In this document: one piece after another, positions 7,901 through 14,400 of the stretch
How positions within the stretch are numbered: position 1 is the stretch's first letter
Layout of the letters: each line of letters opens with the position of its first letter
DNA from: Opitutaceae bacterium
GTDB taxonomy: Bacteria > Verrucomicrobiota > Verrucomicrobiia > Opitutales > Opitutaceae
Direction of reading: 5' to 3'
DNA length: 32,138 nt
Assembly: GCA_003151495.1 (NCBI GenBank)
Contig: PLXR01000049.1
Span: forward strand, 1-32,138
Notes under the pieces: model-generated
What the model was told of the DNA's origin: nothing
What the model saw: the letters and a program-made list of their open reading frames with translations, nothing else
Database searches by the model: none
Translations under genes and position numbers: made by a program

Positions 7901-8640
7901 GCCGCGGCGCCCGTGCCATCGGCGCTCCCCGGCATGCCCGCCGTTCCGGCAAGGGTCGTCACAACTCCCGCCTGTGTAACCATCCTGACCGTATTCCCCA
8001 AATCGGTCACATAAAGGTTGCCGCCCGGCGCAACAACGATGCTTGACGGATAGTTGAACGACGCCGCGGCGCCCCTTCCGTCAGAGCCGCCGTACGTGCC
8101 TCCGGCCAGAGTCGTCACCGATCCGCTTGGCGTGATCATTCGGATGCTGGAATTCCCCATGTCCGTCACAAAGACGTTTCCGCCGGCATCGACCGCCACG
8201 GCTGAAGGCTGGTTGAACAAGGCCGCCGCGCCTACCCCGTCCGCGGTGCCCCTAGCCGCCGCATTGCCTGCGAATGTCGTTACAGCCCCGCTGGGGGTGA
8301 TTTTTCTGATCGTGCTGTTCTGCTGGTCTGCAACGTAGATGTTCCCCGCCGAGTCACAGGCGACGCCGTAGGGCCAGTAAAAGGAGGCCGAGGTACCCGT
8401 TCCATCGGCGCTTCCGGAGTTGCTGGGGGACCCAGCCAAGGTGGTGATTGAATAGGGCTGGGAATAGTCGGCCTGAGAAAGGCCGCGTTCAGGCATGAAG
8501 CCAAAGGCGAGAGCCAGAGTCGCGCAGAAAAGTCTTCGCCTCGGACAACTGCCCCTCAGGCAAATGTATTTTCTCCCGAATCCGGAGGAGTCGGGAATGA
8601 GGGCGGGGCGGTTCAATGGTACTTGCATCAGGGGTTTCAT
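4966..8640 (-). CDS. Secreted NHL-repeat beta-propeller protein with Thr-Pro linker, two Ig-like domains and duplicated C-terminal module
   Basis: This is a large exported protein (1224 aa from the chosen start). 'RRRLFCATLALAFGF' followed by 'GLSQA' looks like a signal peptide. From about residue 65 to 710 there are 12 tandem units of the form 'TTLAG...GSADGTGA.A.F..P.G.AVD..GN.YVAD..N.TIRKI.P', typical NHL repeats that fold into beta-propellers, possibly two. A ~30-residue Thr-Pro linker follows. Next come two Ig-like domains (each with a 'YQW.FNG' or 'YQWFLNG' core) and two copies of a ~115-residue module starting 'VNIS.RA.VGTG...LI.GFVVGG'. A likely promoter at 8691-8719 would start transcription near 8685, so ATG at 8640 is preferred over a GTG at 8685; ATG at 8628 is also possible. 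No catalytic motif is visible. The protein is probably a surface binding or structural protein of unknown ligand. Confidence 0.85.
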   Translation of the reverse strand: MKPLMQVPLNRPALIPDSSGFGRKYICLRGSCPRRRLFCATLALAFGFMPERGLSQADYSQPYSITTLAGSPSNSGSADGTGTSASFYWPYGVACDSAGNIYVADQQNSTIRKITPSGAVTTFAGNAAARGTADGVGAAALFNQPSAVAVDAGGNVFVTDMGNSSIRMITPSGSVTTLAGGTYGGSDGRGAAASFNYPSSIVVAPGGNLYVTDLGNTVRMVTQAGVVTTLAGTAGMPGSADGTGAAARFNQPYGLAIDGSGNLYVGDNANGCLRKITPAGVVTTVASSVGDEMLGVAIDSSGNLYVSVFDSIWEIPVNGAQFIFAGLTHTPGSADGTGANARFASPRGMTFDTGGNLIVADFGNNLIRKISPGQVVSTIAGQPASSGSADGSGANARFNVPTGVAVDSTGNAYVVDSENNTIRKIAPGGVVTTLAGTAGNVGHADGTGGSASFDFEDYSSYPAVDGAGNVYVADILNNTIRMITPAGTVSTVAGLPGQFGSADGPRTSAQFRMPTAVAVDAAGNVYITDNGNSTIRKLTPTGAVTTIAGSPGVFGHADGVGAAASFSGPTGIAVDAAGNIYVNDSPLVRKISPGGVVTTHAGHIYSPLVSDLDGSAAAAAFYALAGIAVDGAGNLYLTDQGNNNVRRISASGVVSTLAGQSGTGPSLGAGGIYDGTGIGAFFRIPMGIALDTAGNIYVADSQNNTIRLGIPASSSPTPTPTPTPTPVPTPTPTPTPTPTPTPTPTPLVQVAPSIVVQPAPQTANPAASATFWVSATGSPSPTYQWSFNGTAIPGAVNSIFTVPSAGQSDVGSYTVSVANSSGTVVSSPATLALNTGGVVSPPSILVQPASQTIASGASVVFQATLGVVNSSASSQAGTGALSPRATGVTSYQWFLNGAAIAGATGPIYVLVAATSASDGRYSCLVTNSSGSVMSAAAVLSVVESSSPGRLVNISCRAQVGTGADQLIVGFVVGGAGTSGDEPFLVRASGPALTAFGVQGVLPDPQVTLNNSTGSLGIDFRWSGNYTVAADAALVGAFPWNDVASYDSALVESLAGGAYTAQISGESGDTGVSLAEVYDVGWAGGNVTAGPRVVNISSRAHVGTGGDILIAGFVVGGDTSISVLARGAGPALTHFGVPGVLPDPKLQLFRSNPDGTSTLLQSDTGWIGDAQIGATAALVGAFSWGSSATGDSAILATLSPGAYTVHVSGASGDTGVALIEVYEVR
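6404..6496 (-). repeat. Hexanucleotide-type tandem repeat coding a Thr-Pro linker
   Basis: This is a run of degenerate 6-bp units (ggtgtc/ggtgta/ggcgtc-type as read on the plus strand) that encodes alternating Pro and Thr, with one Val, on the minus strand. It separates the propeller from the Ig-like half of the NHL-repeat protein. Such tracts can expand or contract by slippage. Here the units differ at wobble positions, so it looks stable. Confidence 0.85.
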
Positions 8641-8690
8641 ATGGGAGCTCGACGATCCAATGCCTGTCGCCACGCTCTGTTTCACCGAGA

Positions 8691-8719
8691 GCTATATCGA
8701 ACGAAGGGACGAAAACCAA
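8691..8719 (-). promoter_or_regulatory. Candidate sigma-70-type promoter of the NHL-repeat gene
   Basis: On the minus strand, TTGGTT (8719-8714) is followed after exactly 17 bp by TATAGC (8696-8691). Transcription would begin near 8684. That supports a translation start inside the longest open frame (8640 or 8628), leaving a leader of roughly 45-55 nt. Confidence 0.4.
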
Positions 8720-8818
8720 TACTACATGGAAATGCTTAACCGTCGTCCCCCGAGGACCTTGCTCTTGAACCGGCGGAAGCGCATAAGCTGACGACCCGTT
8801 CCGAAGCGCCCATCAATC

Positions 8819-9271
8819 ATGCCCCAACAGCCCAACAACCCGTTCATGGAAGCAGCGATCGATGAGGCACGGAAAGGCCTCGGCGAAGGGGGTGTGCCCA
8901 TAGGATCCGTGCTCGTGTGCGGCGGGAAGATCATCGGGCGCGGCCACAACCGCCGCGTCCAGGACGGGAGCGTCATCCACCACGCGGAGATGAACTGCCT
9001 CGAGAACGCCGGGCGCCAGCCGGCCAGCGTCTACGCCAGGTGCACGGTCTACACGACGCTCTCGCCCTGCCCGATGTGCAGCGGCGCGATCCTCCTCTAT
9101 GGCATCAGGAAATGCGTGATCGGCGAGAACCGTACGTTCATGGGGGCCGAGGACTTGCTGCGCTCCAAGGGGGTCGAGGTCACGGTTTGTGACAGCGGTG
9201 AATGCTTCGAGCTCATGAGGTCCTTCATCGCCCGCTCCCCCGAGGTCTGGCGCGAGGACATCGGGACCTGA
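8819..9271 (+). CDS. Cytosine deaminase-like zinc deaminase (yeast FCY1-type), paralog 1
   Basis: This 150-residue cytoplasmic deaminase belongs to the cytidine/deoxycytidylate deaminase superfamily. 'HHAEMNCLENAG' gives the zinc-binding His55 and the catalytic proton shuttle Glu57. 'TLSPCPMCSGAI' gives zinc ligands Cys84 and Cys87. The whole length resembles yeast cytosine deaminase, including 'GRGHN' near residue 40, 'YTTLSPC.MC.GAI..YGI', 'VIGEN' and the terminal '..P..W.EDIG'. The likely reaction is hydrolytic deamination of cytosine or a related base for pyrimidine salvage, although the substrate is not proven. It faces a paralog whose stop lies 4 bp away. A weak promoter candidate (TTGCTC at 8759, 17 bp, CATAAG at 8782) lies upstream. 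Confidence 0.85.
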   Translation: MPQQPNNPFMEAAIDEARKGLGEGGVPIGSVLVCGGKIIGRGHNRRVQDGSVIHHAEMNCLENAGRQPASVYARCTVYTTLSPCPMCSGAILLYGIRKCVIGENRTFMGAEDLLRSKGVEVTVCDSGECFELMRSFIARSPEVWREDIGT

Positions 9272-9290
9272 CGGCTCAGCCGTCCCCGAT
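9260..9290. terminator. Palindrome at the junction of two convergent deaminase genes
   Basis: GACGGCT (9270-9276) and AGCCGTC (9278-9284) are perfect inverted repeats with a one-base centre. An outer pair, ATCGGG (9260-9265) and CCCGAT (9285-9290), encodes the Ile-Gly near both C-termini. The structure covers both stop codons and could act as a bidirectional terminator, but there is no T-tract. Part of the symmetry simply reflects the two homologous gene ends meeting head-on. Confidence 0.35.
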
Positions 9291-9731
9291 GCACTCGTTC
9301 CAGAGGTCGGGCCGCTTGTGCTGGAACGCCCCCGTCATCGAGATGCACTCCGGCGACGCCAGGTCGACGATCTCTATTCCCTGGGCGCGCAGCCACTCCA
9401 TTCCGCCCTGCGCGTTCACGCTGTCCCCTACTATCACCTTCTTGAACCGGAACTGCGAGATGAGCCCGGAGCAGTAGCGGCACGGGGCAAGGGTGGTCAC
9501 GAGGATCAGGTCCGTGTAGCGGGGCTGCCTGCCCGCGGCGCGGAACGCGTCGGTCTCCCCGTGCATCGACGGGTCCCCGTGCTGTACGAGCCTGTTTCGT
9601 CCGGCGCCGAGCAGCGTCCCATCCTGGCGGAAGATTGCGCCCCCGACCGGGATTCCCCCCTCGGCGAGGCCTGTGCGAGCCTGTTCTATCGCGACGTCCA
9701 GCATTCCCTTGTCATCAAGTGCGGGTTTCAT
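9276..9731 (-). CDS. Cytosine deaminase-like zinc deaminase, paralog 2, coupled to an APC permease
   Basis: This 151-residue relative of the facing deaminase has zinc/catalytic residues 'MHGETDAF' (His57, Glu59) and 'TLAPCRYCSGLI' (Cys84, Cys87). 'HGE' here matches yeast cytosine deaminase more closely than the 'HAE' of the neighbour, but 'CRYC' replaces 'CPMC', which hints at a different base or amine substrate. The C-terminus 'RPDLWNECIGDG' aligns with 'SPEVWREDIGT' of paralog 1. The open frame extends upstream to 10220. The chosen ATG at 9731 overlaps the permease stop by 4 bp (ATGA) and gives the family's normal length. Translational coupling implies that the enzyme acts on whatever the permease imports. 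Confidence 0.85.
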   Translation of the reverse strand: MKPALDDKGMLDVAIEQARTGLAEGGIPVGGAIFRQDGTLLGAGRNRLVQHGDPSMHGETDAFRAAGRQPRYTDLILVTTLAPCRYCSGLISQFRFKKVIVGDSVNAQGGMEWLRAQGIEIVDLASPECISMTGAFQHKRPDLWNECIGDG

Positions 9732-11146
9732 GTGAGGGGTTCCAGCGAGGGCTGCACCTTCGGCTGCCTCGCCTGCCAGCCGTTGATGCCGGCGGCCACG
9801 GCCAGGTAGAGCAGGAAGATATAGGGAAGCCAGTTCTTGGGCGCCTCGGGAACCGGGTAGAGCGTCCCCGCGAGGACGAGGGCCATGGCCGCGACCGCGA
9901 GGACCGACACGGCGATCGAGGAGGTCGAGAGCTTCCCCCTCCGCTTCAGGTAGAGCGGAAGCGCCACGGCCACGAGCGCATAGACCACGATGAAGCCGTA
10001 GGTCGCCAATGACCCCATCCAGTCGTAGATCGTCTCGCCGCTCACCTTCCCGGCGGACAGCGGCACGGAGAGCAGCGTGGTGGCGACCGCGGTGGCCACC
10101 ACGGCCGCGTGCGGCGTGCGGTTGCGTGCATGGACGCCGCCCAGGCGCGGGGCCACGAGGCCGTTGAGTGACATCAGCATGAGGACCCTCGCCGCGGCGG
10201 TGATGCAGGCCAGGGTGCACGAGAGCATGGTGATCATCGCGCAGATGTCGATGAAGGGCCCGAGCCTCGCGACGCCGGCCACCTTCGCGAGCACACTCAG
10301 CGGGGCGTCACTCTGGTCCAGCGCTCCGGCGGAGGCCGGAAAGGCGAGGACCTCCGCGTAGGACGCCACCATGAAGAACAACCCCGAGATGACGGCGCTC
10401 TCGATCACCGCCCTCGGGATCGTGCGCAGGGGATTGCGGACCTCCCCGCCGAGCGTCGTCGCGCTCTCGAACCCGACGAAGCTGAACATCGCGAGCACGA
10501 GGCCCAGCCGGACGCCCGAGAAGTTGACGCCGTGGAGCGACAGCTGCGCGGCGTCAAAGTGAAGGCCGTGCTGCCAGAGCAGGAGCGCGAACACCGTGCT
10601 GATGACCAGCACGGAGACCAGCTCGATGTAAAGCATCATGCGGGCCGATGCCTTGACGTCTCGGTACGCGACCCAGGCCGACAGCAGCACGCAGGCGATC
10701 CCGAGCGGAATGTCGGGAAGCGTCCGGCCGACGAATTCGGCGAGGACCACGTTGGCGTAGTGGACGAAGCCGCCCACCACCGAGGCGCCGGCCGCGACGT
10801 AGGCGAGGAGCAGCGCCCACGCCGCCACGCTGCCGAGGACCGGCGGCAGCGACGAGGTCGCGTAGGAATAGAGCGACCCCGGCGACGACGAGTCCCTTGC
10901 GAACCGGGCGATGCACAGGCCGACGAAGAGCGTGCACAGGGTCGCAAGGAGGTACGACACCCACGTCCCGTTGCCCGCGGAGGCGAAGACAAGCGGGACG
11001 GTCATGGCCGCGGATGCCGTGGGCGCCATCGTGGCGACCGACTGCGCGAGCGCGTCAAAGTGCCCGAGCACGTTGCTGTGGAGGCCGTAGCCCGTCCCGG
11101 CCCGGGCGCCCTTCTCCTCCTCTGGGGACGGGACGGGGGTGTTCAT
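9728..11146 (-). CDS. APC-superfamily (amino acid/amine-type) permease
   Basis: This 472-residue membrane protein has about 12 hydrophobic segments. It begins after a short charged N-terminus with 'LGHFDALAQSVATMAPTASA', which resembles helix 1 of APC transporters. 'FSFVGFESATTLGGEVRNP' is the hallmark helix-6/loop motif ('GFE....LGEE..NP') of this superfamily. It lies in the inner membrane and would import an amino acid, amine or similar cation. It is coupled by a 4-bp overlap to a deaminase gene, so the cargo is probably a deaminase substrate. Known cytosine transporters such as CodB are NCS1 family, so an APC partner is unusual. ATG at 11146 is preferred to an upstream start at 11188 because the extra 14 residues look non-native; no strong Shine-Dalgarno decides it. 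Confidence 0.85.
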   Translation of the reverse strand: MNTPVPSPEEEKGARAGTGYGLHSNVLGHFDALAQSVATMAPTASAAMTVPLVFASAGNGTWVSYLLATLCTLFVGLCIARFARDSSSPGSLYSYATSSLPPVLGSVAAWALLLAYVAAGASVVGGFVHYANVVLAEFVGRTLPDIPLGIACVLLSAWVAYRDVKASARMMLYIELVSVLVISTVFALLLWQHGLHFDAAQLSLHGVNFSGVRLGLVLAMFSFVGFESATTLGGEVRNPLRTIPRAVIESAVISGLFFMVASYAEVLAFPASAGALDQSDAPLSVLAKVAGVARLGPFIDICAMITMLSCTLACITAAARVLMLMSLNGLVAPRLGGVHARNRTPHAAVVATAVATTLLSVPLSAGKVSGETIYDWMGSLATYGFIVVYALVAVALPLYLKRRGKLSTSSIAVSVLAVAAMALVLAGTLYPVPEAPKNWLPYIFLLYLAVAAGINGWQARQPKVQPSLEPLT

Positions 11147-11213
11147 CGTCAAGGTGTGGGATTTCGGGCGGCGGATTGCGGGCCGCATCCGGGAACCGGC
11201 CCCAAGTCAGCAC

Positions 11214-11248
11214 GATCCGAGCCAAACCCCGGGGTTCCGGCCCGGATC
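11214..11248. terminator. Strong 35-nt hairpin between rlmD and the permease gene
   Basis: Read on the minus strand, GATCCGGGCC and GGCTCGGATC form a 10-bp stem with one G-T pair. It encloses the self-complementary core AACCCCGGGGTT. The structure overlaps the last bases of rlmD and stands ~65 bp upstream of the permease start. It may be an rlmD terminator, though no T-run follows, or a regulatory element of the permease-deaminase operon. Confidence 0.45.
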
Positions 11249-12521
11249 ACGGTGCGGCGGAAGGGCTGCCGGTCAAGGCCAGCGTGATCACGCACTCCAG
11301 GTGCCGGGTCTGCGGAAAAAGGTCGAAGGGCTGGACGGCGGTGACCCCGTACCCCGCCGCCAGGAAACCCTTCAGGTCGCGCATCTGCGTCGCCGGGTCG
11401 CAGCTCACGTAGACGACCGCGCGGGGGCGGAAGGTGAAGAGCTGGCTTAGGAACGGCCCGTCGCAGCCCTTGCGCGGGGGGTCGATCACGACCGCGGTCT
11501 CGGCCCCCGGGAAGTCCAGGCCAGAGAAGATGCCGGAGGCGTCCCCCGCGATGAACGTCGCATTCGGTATCCCGTTGGCCGCCGCGTTCTCCCGGGCGAA
11601 CGCGACCGACGACTCGCTCACCTCCACCCCCGCGACGCGCTCGAACGCGCGCGCCGAGGCCAGCGCGAAGAGCCCGCTTCCGCAGTAGGCGTCCACGAGG
11701 AACCTCGCCCCGGTCGAGCGGGCCTGGTCGCGGACGTACGCGGCGAACGCCGGCAGGATGAAGGGGTTGTTCTGGAAGAAGTCCCGGGCGAGGAAGCTCA
11801 AGCGCAGCGTCCCGTCGGAGCCGAGCGGCACCTCCTCGGTGACCTTCTCCTCGTGGTGCCTCGTCACCTTGCCCCCCGCGTCGCGCAGGAGGAGCGTCGA
11901 GCCGCGCTCGAACCCGCCCGCCTGGCTGCGGATCTCAGCCCGGGCCTCGACCAGCTTCTCGTTGATCGCCTCGGTCGCGATCTCGCAGCGCGGCACGTCC
12001 ACGATGTCGAACCGGTTGCCCTGGCGCAGGAAGCCTATGGCCATCTCCTCCCCCTCCCTCGGCGCGTTGAAGTGCGGCGTGATCTTCGACCGGTACCCGT
12101 AAGGCCGCGGCGAGGGGATCACCGGCGAGACCTCCAGGGTCAGCCCGGCCATGTGCAGGACGAGCTCCGCCACCTGCCTGCGCTTCCACTCAAGCTGCTC
12201 CGCGTAGCCCAGGTTCTGGTACTGGCAGCCCCCGCACTGCCCGAACAGGGGGCACTTGGGCTCTATCCTGTGCGGGGACGCCTCAAGGACCTCGACGAGG
12301 TCGGCCTCCGAGTAGTTCGCATGGTTGCGGTAGACCCTCGCCCGGACCCGCTCCCCGGGGAGCGCGAAGGCCACCATGACCACCCACTTGCGGTCGCCCT
12401 CCGTCCCCTCGAGGGCCACGCGCCCGAGCCCCAGCCCCAGATTGGTCAGGGTGGAGACCGTGAGCTCGATCTCCTGGTGGTAGGCGAAGGGCCTGTCGTT
12501 GAATCTTTTCTTTTTCGACAC
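11247..12521 (-). CDS. rlmD: 23S rRNA (uracil-5-)-methyltransferase, RlmD/RumA family
   Basis: This 424-residue SAM-dependent RNA m5U methyltransferase has an N-terminal TRAM-like beta domain (residues ~15-80) for RNA binding. Cysteines 90, 96 and 99 ('CPLFGQCGGC') plus Cys179 match the [4Fe-4S] site of RumA. The catalytic domain has the SAM motif 'FLVDAYCGSGLFAL', 'VIDPPRKGC' (D347), the nucleophile Cys374 in 'VYVSCDPATQ', and the base Glu409 in 'FPQTRHLECV'. It would modify a uridine in 23S rRNA (U1939 in E. coli). RlmC and TrmA are close relatives, so the exact target is inferred. The start is GTG at 12521 (MSKKKRF). The gene is divergent from a SpoU methyltransferase with only 28 bp between starts. 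Confidence 0.88.
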   Translation of the reverse strand: MSKKKRFNDRPFAYHQEIELTVSTLTNLGLGLGRVALEGTEGDRKWVVMVAFALPGERVRARVYRNHANYSEADLVEVLEASPHRIEPKCPLFGQCGGCQYQNLGYAEQLEWKRRQVAELVLHMAGLTLEVSPVIPSPRPYGYRSKITPHFNAPREGEEMAIGFLRQGNRFDIVDVPRCEIATEAINEKLVEARAEIRSQAGGFERGSTLLLRDAGGKVTRHHEEKVTEEVPLGSDGTLRLSFLARDFFQNNPFILPAFAAYVRDQARSTGARFLVDAYCGSGLFALASARAFERVAGVEVSESSVAFARENAAANGIPNATFIAGDASGIFSGLDFPGAETAVVIDPPRKGCDGPFLSQLFTFRPRAVVYVSCDPATQMRDLKGFLAAGYGVTAVQPFDLFPQTRHLECVITLALTGSPSAAP

Positions 12522-12549
12522 GGGAGCACCCTACAATTCAAATAGGGCG
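12522..12549. promoter_or_regulatory. 28-bp divergent intergenic region between two RNA methyltransferase genes
   Basis: The spacer contains TACAAT at 12532-12537, a good -10 match for rightward transcription, 12 bp before the SpoU-type gene's ATG. Its -35 would fall inside the rlmD start region and is poor (TTCTTT or TCTTTT). If real, the rightward transcript would have a very short leader. Confidence 0.3.
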
Positions 12550-13368
12550 ATGCCCGTCGAGATAATCACCAGCCTCCAGAACCCGCGCCTGAAGCGGCTC
12601 GTGCGGCTTAGGGACCGGCGGCCGCGCGATGAGGAGCGCAAGTTCCTGGTGGAGGGCTTCCGGGAGGTGCGCCGGGCCCTCGAGAAGAAGGTGACCCTGG
12701 ACGAGGTATATTTCTCAAGGGACTGGTTCCTCGGGTCCAACGAGCCCGCCCTCCTCGCCGAGGCCGAGGCCTCGGGCGCCTCGCTCTTCGAGCTCTCCAA
12801 GGAAGCCTTCGCCAAGGTGGCCTACCGGGAGCGCCCGGACGGGATCCTCGCCGTGGCTCCCCAGTGGCAGCGGACGCTTGCGGACCTCCGGCTCCCGGCG
12901 GTCCCCTTCATCCTCGTGGTCGAGGCGATCGAGAAGCCGGGAAACCTGGGCACCATCCTCCGGAGCGCCGACGCCGCGGGCTGCGATGCCGTCATCGTGT
13001 GCGACCCGGTGACCGACCTTTTCAACCCGAACGTCGTCCGCGCCTCCACGGGGGTGCTGTTCTCGGTCCCCTGCGTCGTGGAGGGGGGCGAGGCGGTCCT
13101 CGCCTGGCTGAAGGATCGCGGGATAAGGTCGGTCGCCACGACCCCCGGGGCGAAGGCGCTCTATTCCGACTCGGATCTACGCGGCCCGCTCGCGATCATC
13201 ATGGGCAGCGAGCAGTACGGCCTGAGCGAGTTCTGGCTCAAGAATTCCGACCTTCCGGTCAGGATCCCCATGGCCGGACAGGCGGACTCGCTCAACGTCG
13301 CCATGGCCGCGCTCATCACCCTCTTCGAGGCGGTCAGGCAGAGGGGTGCGCCCGGAGCCACTCGATGA
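12550..13368 (+). CDS. SpoU/TrmH-family RNA 2'-O-methyltransferase
   Basis: This 272-residue SPOUT-class methyltransferase has an N-terminal substrate-binding domain beginning 'ITSLQNPRLKRLVRL...FLVEG' (typical of TrmH/RlmB-like enzymes). Three knot motifs follow: 'KPGNLGTILRSADAAG', 'IIMGSEQYGLS' and 'IPMAGQADSLNVAMAA'. These bind SAM in a deep trefoil knot, and the conserved Arg of motif 1 (in ILRSAD) is the usual catalytic residue. It methylates a ribose 2'-OH in rRNA or tRNA, but the exact site cannot be told. ATG at 12550 is chosen because the longer frame would overlap the divergent rlmD start and adds unrelated residues. Its 3' end overlaps the convergent oleD by 35 bp. Confidence 0.88.
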   Translation: MPVEIITSLQNPRLKRLVRLRDRRPRDEERKFLVEGFREVRRALEKKVTLDEVYFSRDWFLGSNEPALLAEAEASGASLFELSKEAFAKVAYRERPDGILAVAPQWQRTLADLRLPAVPFILVVEAIEKPGNLGTILRSADAAGCDAVIVCDPVTDLFNPNVVRASTGVLFSVPCVVEGGEAVLAWLKDRGIRSVATTPGAKALYSDSDLRGPLAIIMGSEQYGLSEFWLKNSDLPVRIPMAGQADSLNVAMAALITLFEAVRQRGAPGATR

Positions 13369-14368
13369 GCTCGGCGGTCCCCTGGGCCATCCCGACCCGG
13401 GGAGCGTAGCCGAGGTCGCGCCTGGCGGCCGAGATATCGAACCAGTGGTCCTTGGCCAACTCGGCCGCCACGAACCGCGTCATGGGGGGCTCGCCCTGTA
13501 GAGGGAGGAGCGTCCAGGCGGCCTCGAGCGCGCCCCCGATCGCGGACGCGGCCCAGAGCGGCATCCGCCTTGTCACGGGCGGCCGCCCGAGCCCGGTTAG
13601 AAGCGCATTGATCCAGTCCCAGAGGACGACCGGCTCGCCGTTCGTGATGAAGTAGGCGCGCCCCCCGGCCGGGCAGCCCGGCGCGGCCAGGGCCCTCTCC
13701 GCAGCGACGTGGGCGTCCGCCGCGTTCTCGACGTGGACCATGTCGACCCTGTTCGTCCCCCGGCCCACGATCCGGAGCCGGCCGGCTCGTGCACGCGCGA
13801 GGATCCGCGGAACCAGGTGGGGATCGCCCGGGCCCCAGATCAGGTGGGGCCGGAGCGCCACGGTCTTTAGCACCGCGCCGTGGGCGCCGATGACCTCGGC
13901 CTCGGCCTGGGCCTTCGTGAGGGGATACGGGCTCGGGCAACGCGTGGTGAGGGGGAGCGACTCGCCGGCGCCGGAAAGGCCGGCGCCGTTGTAGACCACG
14001 CTGGGGGTGCTCGTGTGCACCAGCCTGCGGATGCCATGCGCCTTGCACCCGTCGATCACCGCACGGGTCCCCAGCACGTTGGTCCTGTGGAAATCCGCGG
14101 CGTGGCCCCAGACCCCCACCCTGGCGGCGACATGGAACACGGTCTCCATCCCCCGGCACGCCTCCCGGACCCCAGCGGCGTCGTCCAGGTCGACCCGGAT
14201 GAACCTCACCCCGCGCGCCTCAAGGTCGGGTGCCGGCCTCCTGCCCGCAACCGACACCTCGCGGCCCTGCGAGAGGAGCCTGTCGACGATCCTGCGCCCG
14301 AGGAAGCCGGTTCCGCCCGTCACCAGGACGGGACCCCGACAGGAATCCTGTGTCTCAGCTGAGGTCAC
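13334..14368 (-). CDS. oleD: OleD-like NAD(P)-dependent 2-alkyl-3-ketoacid reductase (extended SDR)
   Basis: This 344-residue extended short-chain dehydrogenase of the 3-beta-HSD/OleD group has the Rossmann motif 'VTGGTGFLG' at residues 16-24. The catalytic set is Ser/Thr in 'HTSTPSVVYNG' plus Tyr148 and Lys152 in 'YPLTK'. 'WGPGDPHL' is typical of this subgroup. In the olefin pathway OleD reduces the OleA-made 2-alkyl-3-ketoacid to a beta-hydroxy acid, which OleC then closes to a beta-lactone. The preceding gene here is OleC-like, 32 bp upstream, which supports the assignment over a steroid- or sugar-modifying enzyme. The start is GTG at 14368. The 3' end overlaps the convergent SpoU-type gene, so the operon ends here. 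Confidence 0.82.
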   Translation of the reverse strand: MTSAETQDSCRGPVLVTGGTGFLGRRIVDRLLSQGREVSVAGRRPAPDLEARGVRFIRVDLDDAAGVREACRGMETVFHVAARVGVWGHAADFHRTNVLGTRAVIDGCKAHGIRRLVHTSTPSVVYNGAGLSGAGESLPLTTRCPSPYPLTKAQAEAEVIGAHGAVLKTVALRPHLIWGPGDPHLVPRILARARAGRLRIVGRGTNRVDMVHVENAADAHVAAERALAAPGCPAGGRAYFITNGEPVVLWDWINALLTGLGRPPVTRRMPLWAASAIGGALEAAWTLLPLQGEPPMTRFVAAELAKDHWFDISAARRDLGYAPRVGMAQGTAELIEWLRAHPSA

Positions 14369-14400
14369 GCGGCTCCAAGGTTACCATGGCGGGGCCGCCC

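Noticed and set aside
8280..8719. Short frames overlapping the NHL-repeat gene start (both strands)
   Set aside because: The signal peptide and repeats of the NHL-repeat protein explain this region. The other frames have no protein-like features.
9732..10220. N-terminal extension of deaminase paralog 2 (314-residue frame)
   Set aside because: The extra part is out of frame with and overlaps the permease gene, looks like frame-shadow sequence, and would double the family's normal length.
13334..13368. Possible frameshift or truncation where oleD and the SpoU-type gene overlap
   Set aside because: Both proteins end at normal family length. A 35-bp convergent overlap is compatible with two intact genes.
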